From Ruminococcus sp. UBA4350 (GTDB lineage Bacteria; Bacillota; Clostridia; Oscillospirales; Ruminococcaceae), in assembly GCA_002394125.1 (NCBI GenBank), contig DGSY01000148.1, positions 11,899 to 27,148 on the forward strand: 15,250 nt of DNA, given 5' to 3'. A program made the position numbers and the translations under genes. Below, piece by piece: positions 1 through 6,194 of this stretch. Under the pieces are notes generated by a model. It was given only the letters and a program-made list of their open reading frames with translations, was not told where the DNA came from and made no database searches. Positions within the stretch are counted from its first letter, which is position 1, and each line of letters starts with the position of its first letter.

Positions 1-101
1 CCAACGATCTCTTGAAGATATCTGCTTGTCTTTTTGCCGTGATACTGCGCATCTATTCTTCAGGATTTCATTGGTACATCAAATATTACGGAGGTGGAAC
101 C

Positions 102-941
102 ATGAAAACTGAACCCATCGCACTGCAAGTCCCCTATGAAAAATTCTCGCTCGATGCACCGGAGCATCCGGCCGTTCTGGAGCCGGTCACGCTGCCGCAT
201 TCGGATGAGAACGGCACAAAATCCCGCCCTGCGGTCATCATCTGTCCGGGCGGCGGCTATGATTTCTGCTCCGACCGCGAGGGCATTCCGGTCGCGCTGC
301 GCTTTGCGGGCTATGCGGTGCAGGCTTTCGTGCTGTGGTATCACTGCAAGCGAGCGTTCCCCTCGGAGCTTGCGGAGCTGGCAGCGGCGGTGCAGTATGT
401 CCGCACGCACGCTGCGGAATATGAGGTCGATCCGGAGCGGATCATGGTGCTTGGCTTCTCGGCGGGCGCACATCTCGCAGGCAGTCTCGCGGTATACTGG
501 AACCGTCCCCTGCTCGCGGATGTCTATGGAACAGACTGCCGTCCGAACGGGCAGATCCTCTGCTATCCGGTCATCACGGCGGGCGAATTTGCACACCGCG
601 GCTCGATCGCAAATCTGATCGGCGCGGCGGATGCGGAGCATTATGCTGAAAACCCGAAGGCGGATGCCGTCTCGCTGGAAAAGCAGGTCTCCGCGGATAC
701 GCCGCCCTGCTTCCTCTGGCATACGAGCGACGACAATGCGGTGCCGGTGCAGAATTCGGTTCTGTATATGAATGCGCTGGCGGCGGCGGGCGTTCCGTTT
801 GAGGCGCATATTTATCCGCACGGCTCGCACGGTCTTTCCTTTGCGGATGAGACAACGGCAATGGGCGACTGGCATTTGGTTCCGGTCTGTGCGCAGTGGT
901 TCACGGACTGCATCGCGTGGATTCGGCGCTATTGTCACTGA
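102..941 (+). CDS. Alpha/beta-hydrolase esterase (acetyl-xylan esterase/BD-FAE-like)
   Basis: A 279-residue serine hydrolase of the alpha/beta-hydrolase fold. Visible motifs are a PGGGY oxyanion-hole loop (residues 49-53), the nucleophile elbow GFSAGAH with Ser120, an acid in SDDNAVP (Asp211) and the catalytic His243 in HGSHG. The order and spacing are those of small carbohydrate or acetyl esterases such as deacetylating xylan esterases; the substrate cannot be read from the sequence. There is no signal peptide, so it should act in the cytoplasm, perhaps on imported acetylated sugars (inference). The ATG at 102 is preferred to an in-frame ATG at 12 because GGAGG at 90-94 sits 7 bases before it and homology starts there. 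It appears to be a single gene, followed by two terminator-like hairpins. A peptidase of the same fold (S9 type) is less likely because of the short length. Confidence 0.87.
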   Translation: MKTEPIALQVPYEKFSLDAPEHPAVLEPVTLPHSDENGTKSRPAVIICPGGGYDFCSDREGIPVALRFAGYAVQAFVLWYHCKRAFPSELAELAAAVQYVRTHAAEYEVDPERIMVLGFSAGAHLAGSLAVYWNRPLLADVYGTDCRPNGQILCYPVITAGEFAHRGSIANLIGAADAEHYAENPKADAVSLEKQVSADTPPCFLWHTSDDNAVPVQNSVLYMNALAAAGVPFEAHIYPHGSHGLSFADETTAMGDWHLVPVCAQWFTDCIAWIRRYCH

Positions 942-962
942 CCGAATCATCGCAGCACGAAC

Positions 963-999
963 GGAATATCCCGGCCGGTTCATACGGTCGGGATATTTC
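963..999 (+). terminator. Hairpin after the esterase gene, probable terminator
   Basis: AATATCCCGGCCG (965-977) pairs with CGGTCGGGATATT (985-997) over 13 bp with one G-T pair and a 7-base loop. It starts 22 bases after the esterase stop codon. Only a short, broken T stretch follows (TTCATTC), so termination may be weak or need help. Confidence 0.6.
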
Positions 1000-1103
1000 A
1001 TTCGGCTATGAAAATTTATGCGGTGGGCAAAATATGAAAAACAAATAGTTTGGTTTGTGCCCATATCAAGAGTTTTGCACAAGACTATCTCGGCAAGCCG
1101 GAG

Positions 1104-1134
1104 CGGCGGTGTCCATGCGGGCACCGCCGTTTTT
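1104..1134 (+). terminator. Strong rho-independent terminator upstream of suf
   Basis: CGGCGGTGTCC (1104-1114) and GGGCACCGCCG (1119-1129) form an 11-bp stem with one G-T pair and an ATGC loop, followed at once by five T. It points along the + strand and ends before the suf promoter. It therefore ends transcription from the esterase side or from an unrecognised small RNA at about 1010-1134, and insulates the suf operon from readthrough. Confidence 0.82.
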
Positions 1135-1170
1135 CGGAAACAGCCGTATCCGTGAAAAAACGGTATAATG

Positions 1171-1187
1171 CCTATTGACAAAATAGG
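1171..1187. promoter_or_regulatory. IscR/Rrf2-like operator overlapping the suf -35 box
   Basis: CCTATTGACAAAATAGG is a 17-bp dyad with six of eight symmetric pairs and outer arms CCTATT/AATAGG. It contains the -35 hexamer TTGACA at 1175-1180. Its length and outer arms match the second dyad at 1214, whose centre lies 43 bp away, close to four helical turns. Rrf2-family regulators such as IscR bind 17-bp cores of the form YYGACTRWWWYAGTCRR. Assignment to this family is inference from shape and gene context. Confidence 0.5.
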
Positions 1188-1203
1188 CTTTATGTGCTAT
1201 AAT
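1175..1203 (+). promoter_or_regulatory. Sigma-A promoter of the suf operon
   Basis: TTGACA (1175-1180) and TATAAT (1198-1203) are both perfect consensus boxes, separated by 17 bases. Transcription should begin near 1210, about 54 bases before sufC. Such a strong promoter driving a costly operon suggests control by repression, in keeping with the dyads on either side. Confidence 0.92.
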
Positions 1204-1213
1204 ATCGTTAATC

Positions 1214-1230
1214 CCTATTATTTTACTAGG
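1214..1230. promoter_or_regulatory. IscR/Rrf2-like operator just after the suf transcription start
   Basis: CCTATTATTTTACTAGG has half-sites CCTAnTA and TAnTAGG around a 3-base A/T centre. Aligned without gaps to the 17-bp core of IscR type 1 sites (YYGACTRWWWYAGTCRR) it agrees at 13 positions by eye. It lies at about +4 to +20 relative to the predicted start, where a bound protein would block initiation. The regulator is not encoded in the window. Confidence 0.6.
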
Positions 1231-1263
1231 AAATAAACGGCGCAGCCGGAAAGGAAACAAAAC

Positions 1264-2010
1264 ATGGAATTATTGCGGATTGACCGGCTCACTGCCGGCA
1301 TTGAGGAAAAGGAGCTGCTGCACGGCGTTTCGATGACCGTCGGCAGCGGCGAAACGCACGTTTTGATGGGGCCGAACGGCGCGGGAAAATCAACGATCGG
1401 GCTGACCGTCATGGGCAGTCCGGAATATCAGGTCACGGGCGGCAGGATCCTCTTTGAGGGCGAGGATATCACGGAAGAATCCGCAGATCGCCGTGCAAAG
1501 CGCGGAATCTTTCTCTCGTTCCAGAATCCGGTCGAAATTCCGGGGCTCTCGCTCTCGGATTTCCTGCGCAATGCGCTGGAGCAGATCTCCGGACAGCGCA
1601 TGAAGCTCTGGGACTTCAAAAAGCAGCTCCGCGCAGCAATGGACGTTCTGCAAATGGATGCCGCCTATGCCGACCGAGATCTGAATGTCGGCTTTTCGGG
1701 CGGTGAAAAGAAAAAGGCGGAGATTCTGCAATTACTGATGCTGAAGCCGAAGCTCGCGATCCTCGATGAGACCGATTCCGGACTGGATGTGGATGCGGTG
1801 CGGACAGTCTCGGCGGGCATCGCGGCCTATCGGGAGCAGTGCGGCGGCTCACTGCTCATCATCACGCACAATACGAAGATTCTCGAATCGCTGACCGTTG
1901 ACCGGACGCATATCATCGCGGACGGACGGATCACGGCGGAGGGCGGCGCGGAGCTGATCGACGAGATCAACCGCAGCGGCTTCGAGAAGTATACGGAGAG
2001 AGCAATATGA
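1264..2010 (+). CDS. sufC: Fe-S cluster assembly ATPase SufC
   Basis: A 248-residue ABC-type ATPase, the soluble energy subunit of the SufBCD scaffold complex that builds Fe-S clusters in the cytoplasm. Visible motifs: Walker A GPNGAGKST (36-44), Q-loop Gln87 in SFQNP, signature FSGGEKKK (144-151), Walker B with LAILDETDSGLD (164-175) and the switch His202 in ITHN. The SGGEKKK signature and DETDSGLD string are typical of SufC rather than transport ATPases. Length is normal for the family. ATG at 1264 follows GGAAAGGA (1248-1255) by 8 bases. First gene of the operon; its stop overlaps the sufB start by 4 bases (ATGA), so translation is coupled. Expected to be controlled by the promoter and dyads upstream. 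Confidence 0.97.
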   Translation: MELLRIDRLTAGIEEKELLHGVSMTVGSGETHVLMGPNGAGKSTIGLTVMGSPEYQVTGGRILFEGEDITEESADRRAKRGIFLSFQNPVEIPGLSLSDFLRNALEQISGQRMKLWDFKKQLRAAMDVLQMDAAYADRDLNVGFSGGEKKKAEILQLLMLKPKLAILDETDSGLDVDAVRTVSAGIAAYREQCGGSLLIITHNTKILESLTVDRTHIIADGRITAEGGAELIDEINRSGFEKYTERAI

Positions 2011-3416
2011 AACAAAAAACACAGGTCGCGGATATCGACCGCAGTCTCTATGATTTCCGCTATGATGAGGATGCGGCGGATCTGCTGGCAAGCGGCATCA
2101 CGCCGGAGATTATCCGCGAAATATCAGAAGAAAAGGGCGATCCGGAATGGATGCGGCAGTTCCGTCTGCATTCGCTGGAGATCTTCGCGAAAACAGAAAT
2201 GCCGCCGTGGGGACCGCCGGTTGACGGACTGAATCTGGACAATATTGTCGCATATATCCGCCCGAAATCCCGCATGAACACCGACTGGAACGATGTGCCG
2301 GAGAATATCAAGGAGACCTTCGAGCGGCTCGGCATCCCGCAGGCAGAGCGCGAATCGCTGGCGGGCGTCGGCGCGCAGTATGACTCCGAGCTGGTCTATC
2401 ACAATGTCCGCAGGGAGGTCGCGGAATCCGGCGTTGTCTACACCGATCTCGAAAGCGCGATGCATGATCCGCGCTTTGCGGAGATGATCCGAACGCATTT
2501 CATGAAGCTCGTTCCGCCGACCGATCACAAATTTGCGGCGCTGCACGGCGCGGTCTGGTCGGGCGGATCGTTTGTCTATGTGCCGGCGGGCGTGCGGCTG
2601 GAAATCCCGCTGCAATCCTACTTCCGGCTCAACGCAAAGGGCGCGGGACAGTTTGAGCATACGCTCATCATCGTCGAGGATGACGCCTATCTGCACTTCA
2701 TCGAGGGCTGCTCTGCACCGAAATACTATGAGGCCGGACTGCACGCCGGATGTGTGGAGCTGTATGTCGGAAAGCGCGCAACGCTGCGCTATTCGACGAT
2801 CGAAAACTGGTCGAAGAATATGTATAATCTCAATACGAAGCGGGCGGTCGTCGCGGAGGGCGGCCGCATCGAATGGGTATCCGGCAGCTTCGGCTCACAC
2901 GTTTCGTATCTCTATCCGATGAGCATTCTGAACGGCCGCGGCGCTCATGCCGAATTCACCGGCATCACCTTCGCGGGCGCGGGACAGAATCTCGATACCG
3001 GCGCGAAGATCGTTCACAATGCACCGGAGACCTCCTCGCATATTGACACGAAGTCGATCTCGAAAAGCGGCGGCATCAGCACATTCCGCAGTGCGGTGAC
3101 GGTTGCGGAGCAGGCAGTCGGGAGCCGTTCCTCGGTGAGCTGCGAATCGCTGATGCTCGACAGCATATCGCGCTCGGATACCGTTCCGGTCATGGACATC
3201 CGCACCGATCAGGCGGATATCGGCCATGAAGCGAAGATCGGCCGGATCAGCGATGATGCGGTATTTTATCTGATGTCGCGCGGGCTGGATGAACAGAGTG
3301 CCCGTGCGATGATCGTCAGCGGCTTTGCGGACAATGTCTCGAAGGAACTGCCGCTCGAATACGCAATGGAAATGAACAATCTGATCCGGCTGGAAATGAC
3401 CGGCAGCACCGGCTGA
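2007..3416 (+). CDS. sufB: Fe-S cluster assembly scaffold protein SufB
   Basis: A 469-residue SufB, the scaffold subunit where sulfur and iron meet in the SufBCD complex. The N-terminal helical part (about 1-115) is followed by the beta-helix core, with family strings such as YVPAGVRLEIPLQ (191-203), RYSTIENWSKNMYNLNTKR (261-279) and GAKIVHNAPETSSHID (332-347). The C-terminal helical end that contacts SufC has HEAKIGRIS (407-415) and YLMSRGL (421-427). Cys379 in SCES probably corresponds to the sulfur-accepting cysteine of E. coli SufB, and His407/Glu408 to its His/Glu pair; this alignment is by eye. Length is normal. ATG at 2007 overlaps the sufC stop; GGAGAG (1995-2000) lies 6 bases ahead. 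The 12 bases after its stop hold the sufD ribosome site. Confidence 0.97.
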   Translation: MKQKTQVADIDRSLYDFRYDEDAADLLASGITPEIIREISEEKGDPEWMRQFRLHSLEIFAKTEMPPWGPPVDGLNLDNIVAYIRPKSRMNTDWNDVPENIKETFERLGIPQAERESLAGVGAQYDSELVYHNVRREVAESGVVYTDLESAMHDPRFAEMIRTHFMKLVPPTDHKFAALHGAVWSGGSFVYVPAGVRLEIPLQSYFRLNAKGAGQFEHTLIIVEDDAYLHFIEGCSAPKYYEAGLHAGCVELYVGKRATLRYSTIENWSKNMYNLNTKRAVVAEGGRIEWVSGSFGSHVSYLYPMSILNGRGAHAEFTGITFAGAGQNLDTGAKIVHNAPETSSHIDTKSISKSGGISTFRSAVTVAEQAVGSRSSVSCESLMLDSISRSDTVPVMDIRTDQADIGHEAKIGRISDDAVFYLMSRGLDEQSARAMIVSGFADNVSKELPLEYAMEMNNLIRLEMTGSTG

Positions 3417-3428
3417 GGGGAGGGCATC

Positions 3429-4310
3429 ATGGAGACAAAATTCAGCACAAGGCTGCCCGTGCCGACCTTCCGTTTTCTCGGCGTCAACGGCACGGAGCGT
3501 GTACTGCCGGCGGAGCCGCCGGCGCCTGCCGCCCTCAGCGGCACGGGCATTCAAAGGCTCGATATCACAGCAGATGCGGCATTTACCGTCACCGGCGGAC
3601 AGACCGTCATCATGGATATTCACGCAGAGCAGGCATATCTGCAAACGCATCTGCAAGCGGATGCGAATGAGAAGATCCGGCTCGTGCAGATCTTTCACGG
3701 GGACTGCGTTTGCAGCCGCCTGACCGCCGATCTCGCCGATCATGCGGCGGCAGAGCTGGTACAGATCTATCTGCACGGCACCGATACCGTCAGCGATACG
3801 GAGATCCGCATGAACGGCAGAAAGTCTGCATTGACCGCGAATATCGGCTATCTCGCAGACGGAGATTCGCGGCTTGATCTCAATCTGAATGTCATACAGT
3901 CCGGCAAAAAATCCGTTTCGGATATTGATGTGCAGGGCGTTTTGCGCGAACGGGCACAGAAGATCTTCCGCGGAACGATCGACTTCCGGCAGGGCGCCGC
4001 GGGCGCATCCGGAGCAGAGCATGAGGATGTGCTGCTGACCGATCCGGAGGTCGTCAACAAGACCGTTCCGGTCATTCTCTGTGCGGAGGAGGATGTCGCC
4101 GGAACACACGGCGCGACCGCCGGTCAGCTCGATGCGCGGGTAATCTTCTATTTGCAGTCGCGGGGGATCCCGGAACCGGAGATCCGCGAGCTGATCGCGC
4201 AGACGAAGCTCGGCGGCGTGATCCGTCAGATCGGCGATGCGGAAACAGAGCGGGCAGTCTGGCGGCTGCTCGGAAGGGAGGACGCGGATGAGCCTGTCAC
4301 GGAAGAATGA
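3429..4310 (+). CDS. sufD: Fe-S cluster assembly scaffold protein SufD (short form)
   Basis: A 293-residue SufB/SufD family protein, partner of SufB in the SufBCD complex. The C-terminal part is clear: VPVILCAEEDVAGTHGATAG (213-232) then LDARVIFYLQSRG (234-246). His227 in THGAT aligns with the functional His360 of E. coli SufD (by eye). The N-terminal part (1-60) is diverged and much shorter than in most SufD proteins (often 400 or more residues), leaving mainly the beta-helix core and C-terminal helices; short SufD proteins are known in Clostridia. ATG at 3429 is preceded by GGGGAGGG (3417-3424). The last 23 bases overlap sufS. A second SufB is ruled out by the missing SufB N-terminus and the HGAT motif. 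Confidence 0.93.
   Translation: METKFSTRLPVPTFRFLGVNGTERVLPAEPPAPAALSGTGIQRLDITADAAFTVTGGQTVIMDIHAEQAYLQTHLQADANEKIRLVQIFHGDCVCSRLTADLADHAAAELVQIYLHGTDTVSDTEIRMNGRKSALTANIGYLADGDSRLDLNLNVIQSGKKSVSDIDVQGVLRERAQKIFRGTIDFRQGAAGASGAEHEDVLLTDPEVVNKTVPVILCAEEDVAGTHGATAGQLDARVIFYLQSRGIPEPEIRELIAQTKLGGVIRQIGDAETERAVWRLLGREDADEPVTEE
4273..4281 (+). promoter_or_regulatory. Ribosome binding site that fixes the sufS start
   Basis: GAAGGGAGG lies inside the end of sufD, 6 bases before ATG at 4288. It supports that start over an in-frame ATG at 4237, whose extra 17 residues do not resemble the SufS family. Confidence 0.75.
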
Positions 4311-5505
4311 TTTCCCCGTATTTGCGCAGTTTCCGGATATGGTCTATCTGGACAGCGCCGCGACCGCGCAGAAGCCCGCGGCAGTGATCGAAGCCGAGGC
4401 CGCATACTACCGCGAGGCGAATGCGAATCCGCTGCGCGGACTTTATGATCTGAGCGTCCGTGCGACGGATGCGTATGAAAATGCGCGTGAAGCCGTGCGC
4501 GGATTCATCGGTGCGGCATCGGCGAAAGAGATCGTGTTCACGCGCAATGCGACCGAGAGCCTGAACCTGATCGCTTACAGTTTCGGCAGAGCGGAGCTGT
4601 GCGCGAATGATGAGATTCTTGTCGCAATATCGGAGCATCACAGCAATATGCTCCCGTGGCAGATGCTGGCACGGGAGACCGGTGCGAGGCTGCGGTATCT
4701 CGAATGTGACAGCAGCGGGATCTATACGGAGGAAGCTCTCCGCGCAGCCCTGACACCGCATACGAAAATCTTCGCGATCGCGCAGATTTCTAATGTATTC
4801 GGACGTATTCAGCCGATCGCGGAATTTGCAGAGATCTGTCATGAGAACGGCACACTGATCGTCTGCGACGGCGCGCAGAGCGTCCCGCATATCCCCGTGG
4901 ATGTGCAGGCGCTGAATGTGGATTTTCTTGCGTTTTCCGGGCACAAGATGTTTGCGCCGATGGGCATTGGTGTCCTCTACGGAAAAGAGGCGCTGCTGCA
5001 AAAAATGCCGCCGTTTCTGTACGGCGGGGAGATGATCGAATATGTGACGCGGGAGGGCGCGGAATATGCCGAGCTGCCGCATAAATTCGAGGCCGGCACG
5101 GTCAATGTCGGCGGCGCCGTCGGCCTGCACGCGGCGATCGGATATATCCGGTCGGTCGGCTTTGCGGAGATCATGCAGCGCGAGGATGCGCTGACGGCGC
5201 TTTCCGTCGAGCAGATGCGCCGCATCCCGCATATTCAGATCATCGGCGGGGACGACCCTGCCGCGCATCACGGCATCGTGACATTCGCGGTGGAGGGCGT
5301 GCATCCGCATGATATCGCGGCGATCTTCGATGCGGACGGCATTGCGGTCCGTGCGGGACATCACTGCGCACAGCCGCTGCATCAGCATCTCGGCGTACCC
5401 TCGACGGCGCGCATGAGCCTTGCATTCTACAACGATGAGCAGGATATCGAAAAGTTCGTAAATACATTAAAAACAGTCAGGAGGCGAATGGGCTTTGCCG
5501 GATAA
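4288..5505 (+). CDS. sufS: Cysteine desulfurase SufS (group II)
   Basis: A 405-residue PLP-dependent aminotransferase class V enzyme that takes sulfur from L-cysteine, leaving alanine, and carries it as a persulfide. Visible: His118 in EHHSN that stacks on PLP, Asp194 in CDGAQS, the PLP lysine Lys220 in FSGHKM, FEAGT (267-271), and the catalytic Cys360 in the RAGHHCAQPL loop (355-364). This RxGHHCA loop is the mark of the SufS (group II) type that works with SufU or SufE, in contrast to the longer loop of IscS/NifS. The start at 4288 is chosen from the ribosome site at 4273-4281. It overlaps sufD by 23 bases and sufU by 11 bases, so the three are translationally linked. Persulfide is expected to pass to SufU. 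Confidence 0.96.
   Translation: MSLSRKNDFPVFAQFPDMVYLDSAATAQKPAAVIEAEAAYYREANANPLRGLYDLSVRATDAYENAREAVRGFIGAASAKEIVFTRNATESLNLIAYSFGRAELCANDEILVAISEHHSNMLPWQMLARETGARLRYLECDSSGIYTEEALRAALTPHTKIFAIAQISNVFGRIQPIAEFAEICHENGTLIVCDGAQSVPHIPVDVQALNVDFLAFSGHKMFAPMGIGVLYGKEALLQKMPPFLYGGEMIEYVTREGAEYAELPHKFEAGTVNVGGAVGLHAAIGYIRSVGFAEIMQREDALTALSVEQMRRIPHIQIIGGDDPAAHHGIVTFAVEGVHPHDIAAIFDADGIAVRAGHHCAQPLHQHLGVPSTARMSLAFYNDEQDIEKFVNTLKTVRRRMGFAG
5479..5484 (+). promoter_or_regulatory. Ribosome binding site for the TTG start of sufU
   Basis: AGGAGG, perfect, lies 10 bases before TTG at 5495. The only nearby ATG (5488) is in the sufS frame and encodes its last five residues, so TTG is the only start in frame that keeps the SufU N-terminus. 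Confidence 0.75.
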
Positions 5506-5932
5506 TTTCTATGATGAGGTGCTGATCGACCACAATCTGCATCCGCAGCATCTGCACGGGCTGCCCGGCGCGACCTGCTCCCACGCGGGCATGAATCCGA
5601 GCTGCGGCGATGAGATCACGCTGCATCTGACCGTGCAGGACGGCGTGATCGCGGACGGCGCGTTCACCGGTGTCGGCTGCGCCGTCTCGCAGGCATCCGC
5701 AGATATCATGCTCGATCTCATCATCGGGCGGACGGTGGAGGAAGCGCGGGCGCTGACAGCGCTGTTCCGGAAGATGATCGCCGGCGATATCACGCCGGAG
5801 GAGCTGGAACAGCTGGAGGAAGCCGGTGCGCTGCAAAATATTGCGCGGATGCCGGCGCGTGTGAAATGTGCGCTGCTGAGCTGGCGGACACTGGAGCATC
5901 TGCTGGAGCCGGATGCCGAAAATGCTGTCTGA
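5495..5932 (+). CDS. sufU: Zinc-dependent sulfurtransferase SufU
   Basis: A 145-residue IscU-fold protein that accepts persulfide sulfur from SufS and hands it to SufBCD. The zinc ligands of SufU are all in place: Cys37 and Asp39 in NPSCGDE, Cys62 in GVGCAVSQAS, and Cys125 in RVKCALLSW. The extra segment of about 20 residues between the second and third cysteine regions (about 85-110, FRKMIAGDITPEEL) separates SufU from true IscU scaffolds. Translation probably starts at TTG 5495, inside the end of sufS (11-base overlap), driven by AGGAGG at 5479-5484. A rare start codon may lower its yield relative to SufS (inference). Last gene of the operon; a repeat-like hairpin element begins about 30 bases after the stop. 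Confidence 0.94.
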   Translation: MPDNFYDEVLIDHNLHPQHLHGLPGATCSHAGMNPSCGDEITLHLTVQDGVIADGAFTGVGCAVSQASADIMLDLIIGRTVEEARALTALFRKMIAGDITPEELEQLEEAGALQNIARMPARVKCALLSWRTLEHLLEPDAENAV

Positions 5933-5962
5933 TGATAAATATAAGGTGCCTCCGGCGGATTG

Positions 5963-6025
5963 ATAATGGGGGCTCCGCCCCCAAACCCCTGCCAAAGGGT
6001 CAGTGACCCTTTGGAATCCCATTAT
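5963..6025. repeat. Structured intergenic repeat-like element with terminal inverted ends
   Basis: Outer arms ATAATGGG (5963-5970) and CCCATTAT (6018-6025) are perfect inverted copies. Inside lie two hairpins: GGGGGC-TCC-GCCCCC (5968-5982) and CCAAAGGGTC (5992-6001) with GACCCTTTGG (6005-6014). The motif of a GGGGGCTCCGCCCCC hairpin followed by a CCAAAGG/CCTTTGG hairpin resembles, from memory, a family of short dispersed elements in Ruminococcus-like genomes; only one copy is in this window. It may also slow or end transcription after sufU, although no T run follows. Confidence 0.55.
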
Positions 6026-6069
6026 GATAAAAATATCGTAAAATCGTTATTTTCACAGAAGTGAGGAGC

Positions 6070-6132
6070 ATGGCGGAATCATTTTCCCGGCAGTGCTTGG
6101 GTGAATTTGCCCTCAAATTCATAGCGAAGTGA
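6070..6132 (+). other. Possible 20-codon ORF containing a hairpin
   Basis: ATG at 6070 opens a 20-codon frame ending at TGA 6130, with an amphipathic-looking end (LGEFALKFIAK). AGGAG precedes the ATG by a single base, too close for good initiation. A perfect hairpin, TGAATTTG (6102-6109) with CAAATTCA (6114-6121), lies inside. It may be only a decayed remnant or part of the repeat-rich spacer; function unknown. Confidence 0.15.
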
Positions 6133-6151
6133 TACCTTTATCGGCAAGCAG

Positions 6152-6178
6152 AAATGCCCGGCAAATGCCGGGCATTTT
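6152..6178. terminator. Bidirectional terminator between converging operons
   Basis: AAATGCCCGGC (6152-6162) and GCCGGGCATTT (6167-6177) form an 11-bp stem with an AAAT loop. On the + strand it ends in a short T run; on the - strand the matching A side of the stem gives T residues after the stem. It lies 17 bases past the stop of the - strand gene at 6195 and is the last signal downstream of sufU, so it can serve both operons. Confidence 0.78.
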
Positions 6179-6194
6179 CGTTTATTCGTTTCGC

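Larger units (their letters stand above)
942..1263. other. Intergenic region between esterase and suf operon
   Basis: This 322-base stretch has no credible gene. In order it holds the esterase hairpin (963-999), an A/T-rich segment with mutually exclusive short helices (1024-1082), a strong rho-independent terminator (1104-1134), two IscR-like dyads (1171-1187 and 1214-1230), the suf promoter (1175-1203) and the sufC ribosome site (GGAAAGGA, 1248-1255). The only short frames are a 9-codon ATG frame at 1009 and a 4-codon frame at 1034, both without a ribosome site. Confidence 0.7.

Noticed and set aside
12..101. Longer esterase start at 12
   Set aside because: The added 30 residues look unrelated to the family, and GGAGG at 90-94 points to ATG at 102.
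1..101. Promoter for the esterase gene in the first 101 bases
   Set aside because: No pair of -35 and -10 boxes with usable spacing could be found; the promoter may lie outside the window.
1064..1100. A TATCAAGAG string followed by GGCAAGCCGG, reminiscent of a SAM-I riboswitch
   Set aside because: The conserved GAGGGA and GCAACC core and the four-helix layout are missing, and the terminator after it ends before the suf promoter.
60..1181. A 373-codon open frame on the - strand across the esterase gene and its downstream hairpins
   Set aside because: Runs through the terminators and the esterase, Arg-rich, no motif; the + strand esterase has all catalytic residues.
2895..4109. A 404-codon open frame on the - strand across sufB and sufD
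   Set aside because: Antisense to well supported suf genes, no motif, spans two genes.
4237..4287. Longer sufS start at 4237
   Set aside because: It would overlap sufD by 74 bases with no ribosome site, and the extra residues do not resemble SufS.
4297..5388. A 363-codon open frame on the - strand opposite sufS
   Set aside because: Shadow of sufS, which has its PLP lysine and catalytic cysteine in place.
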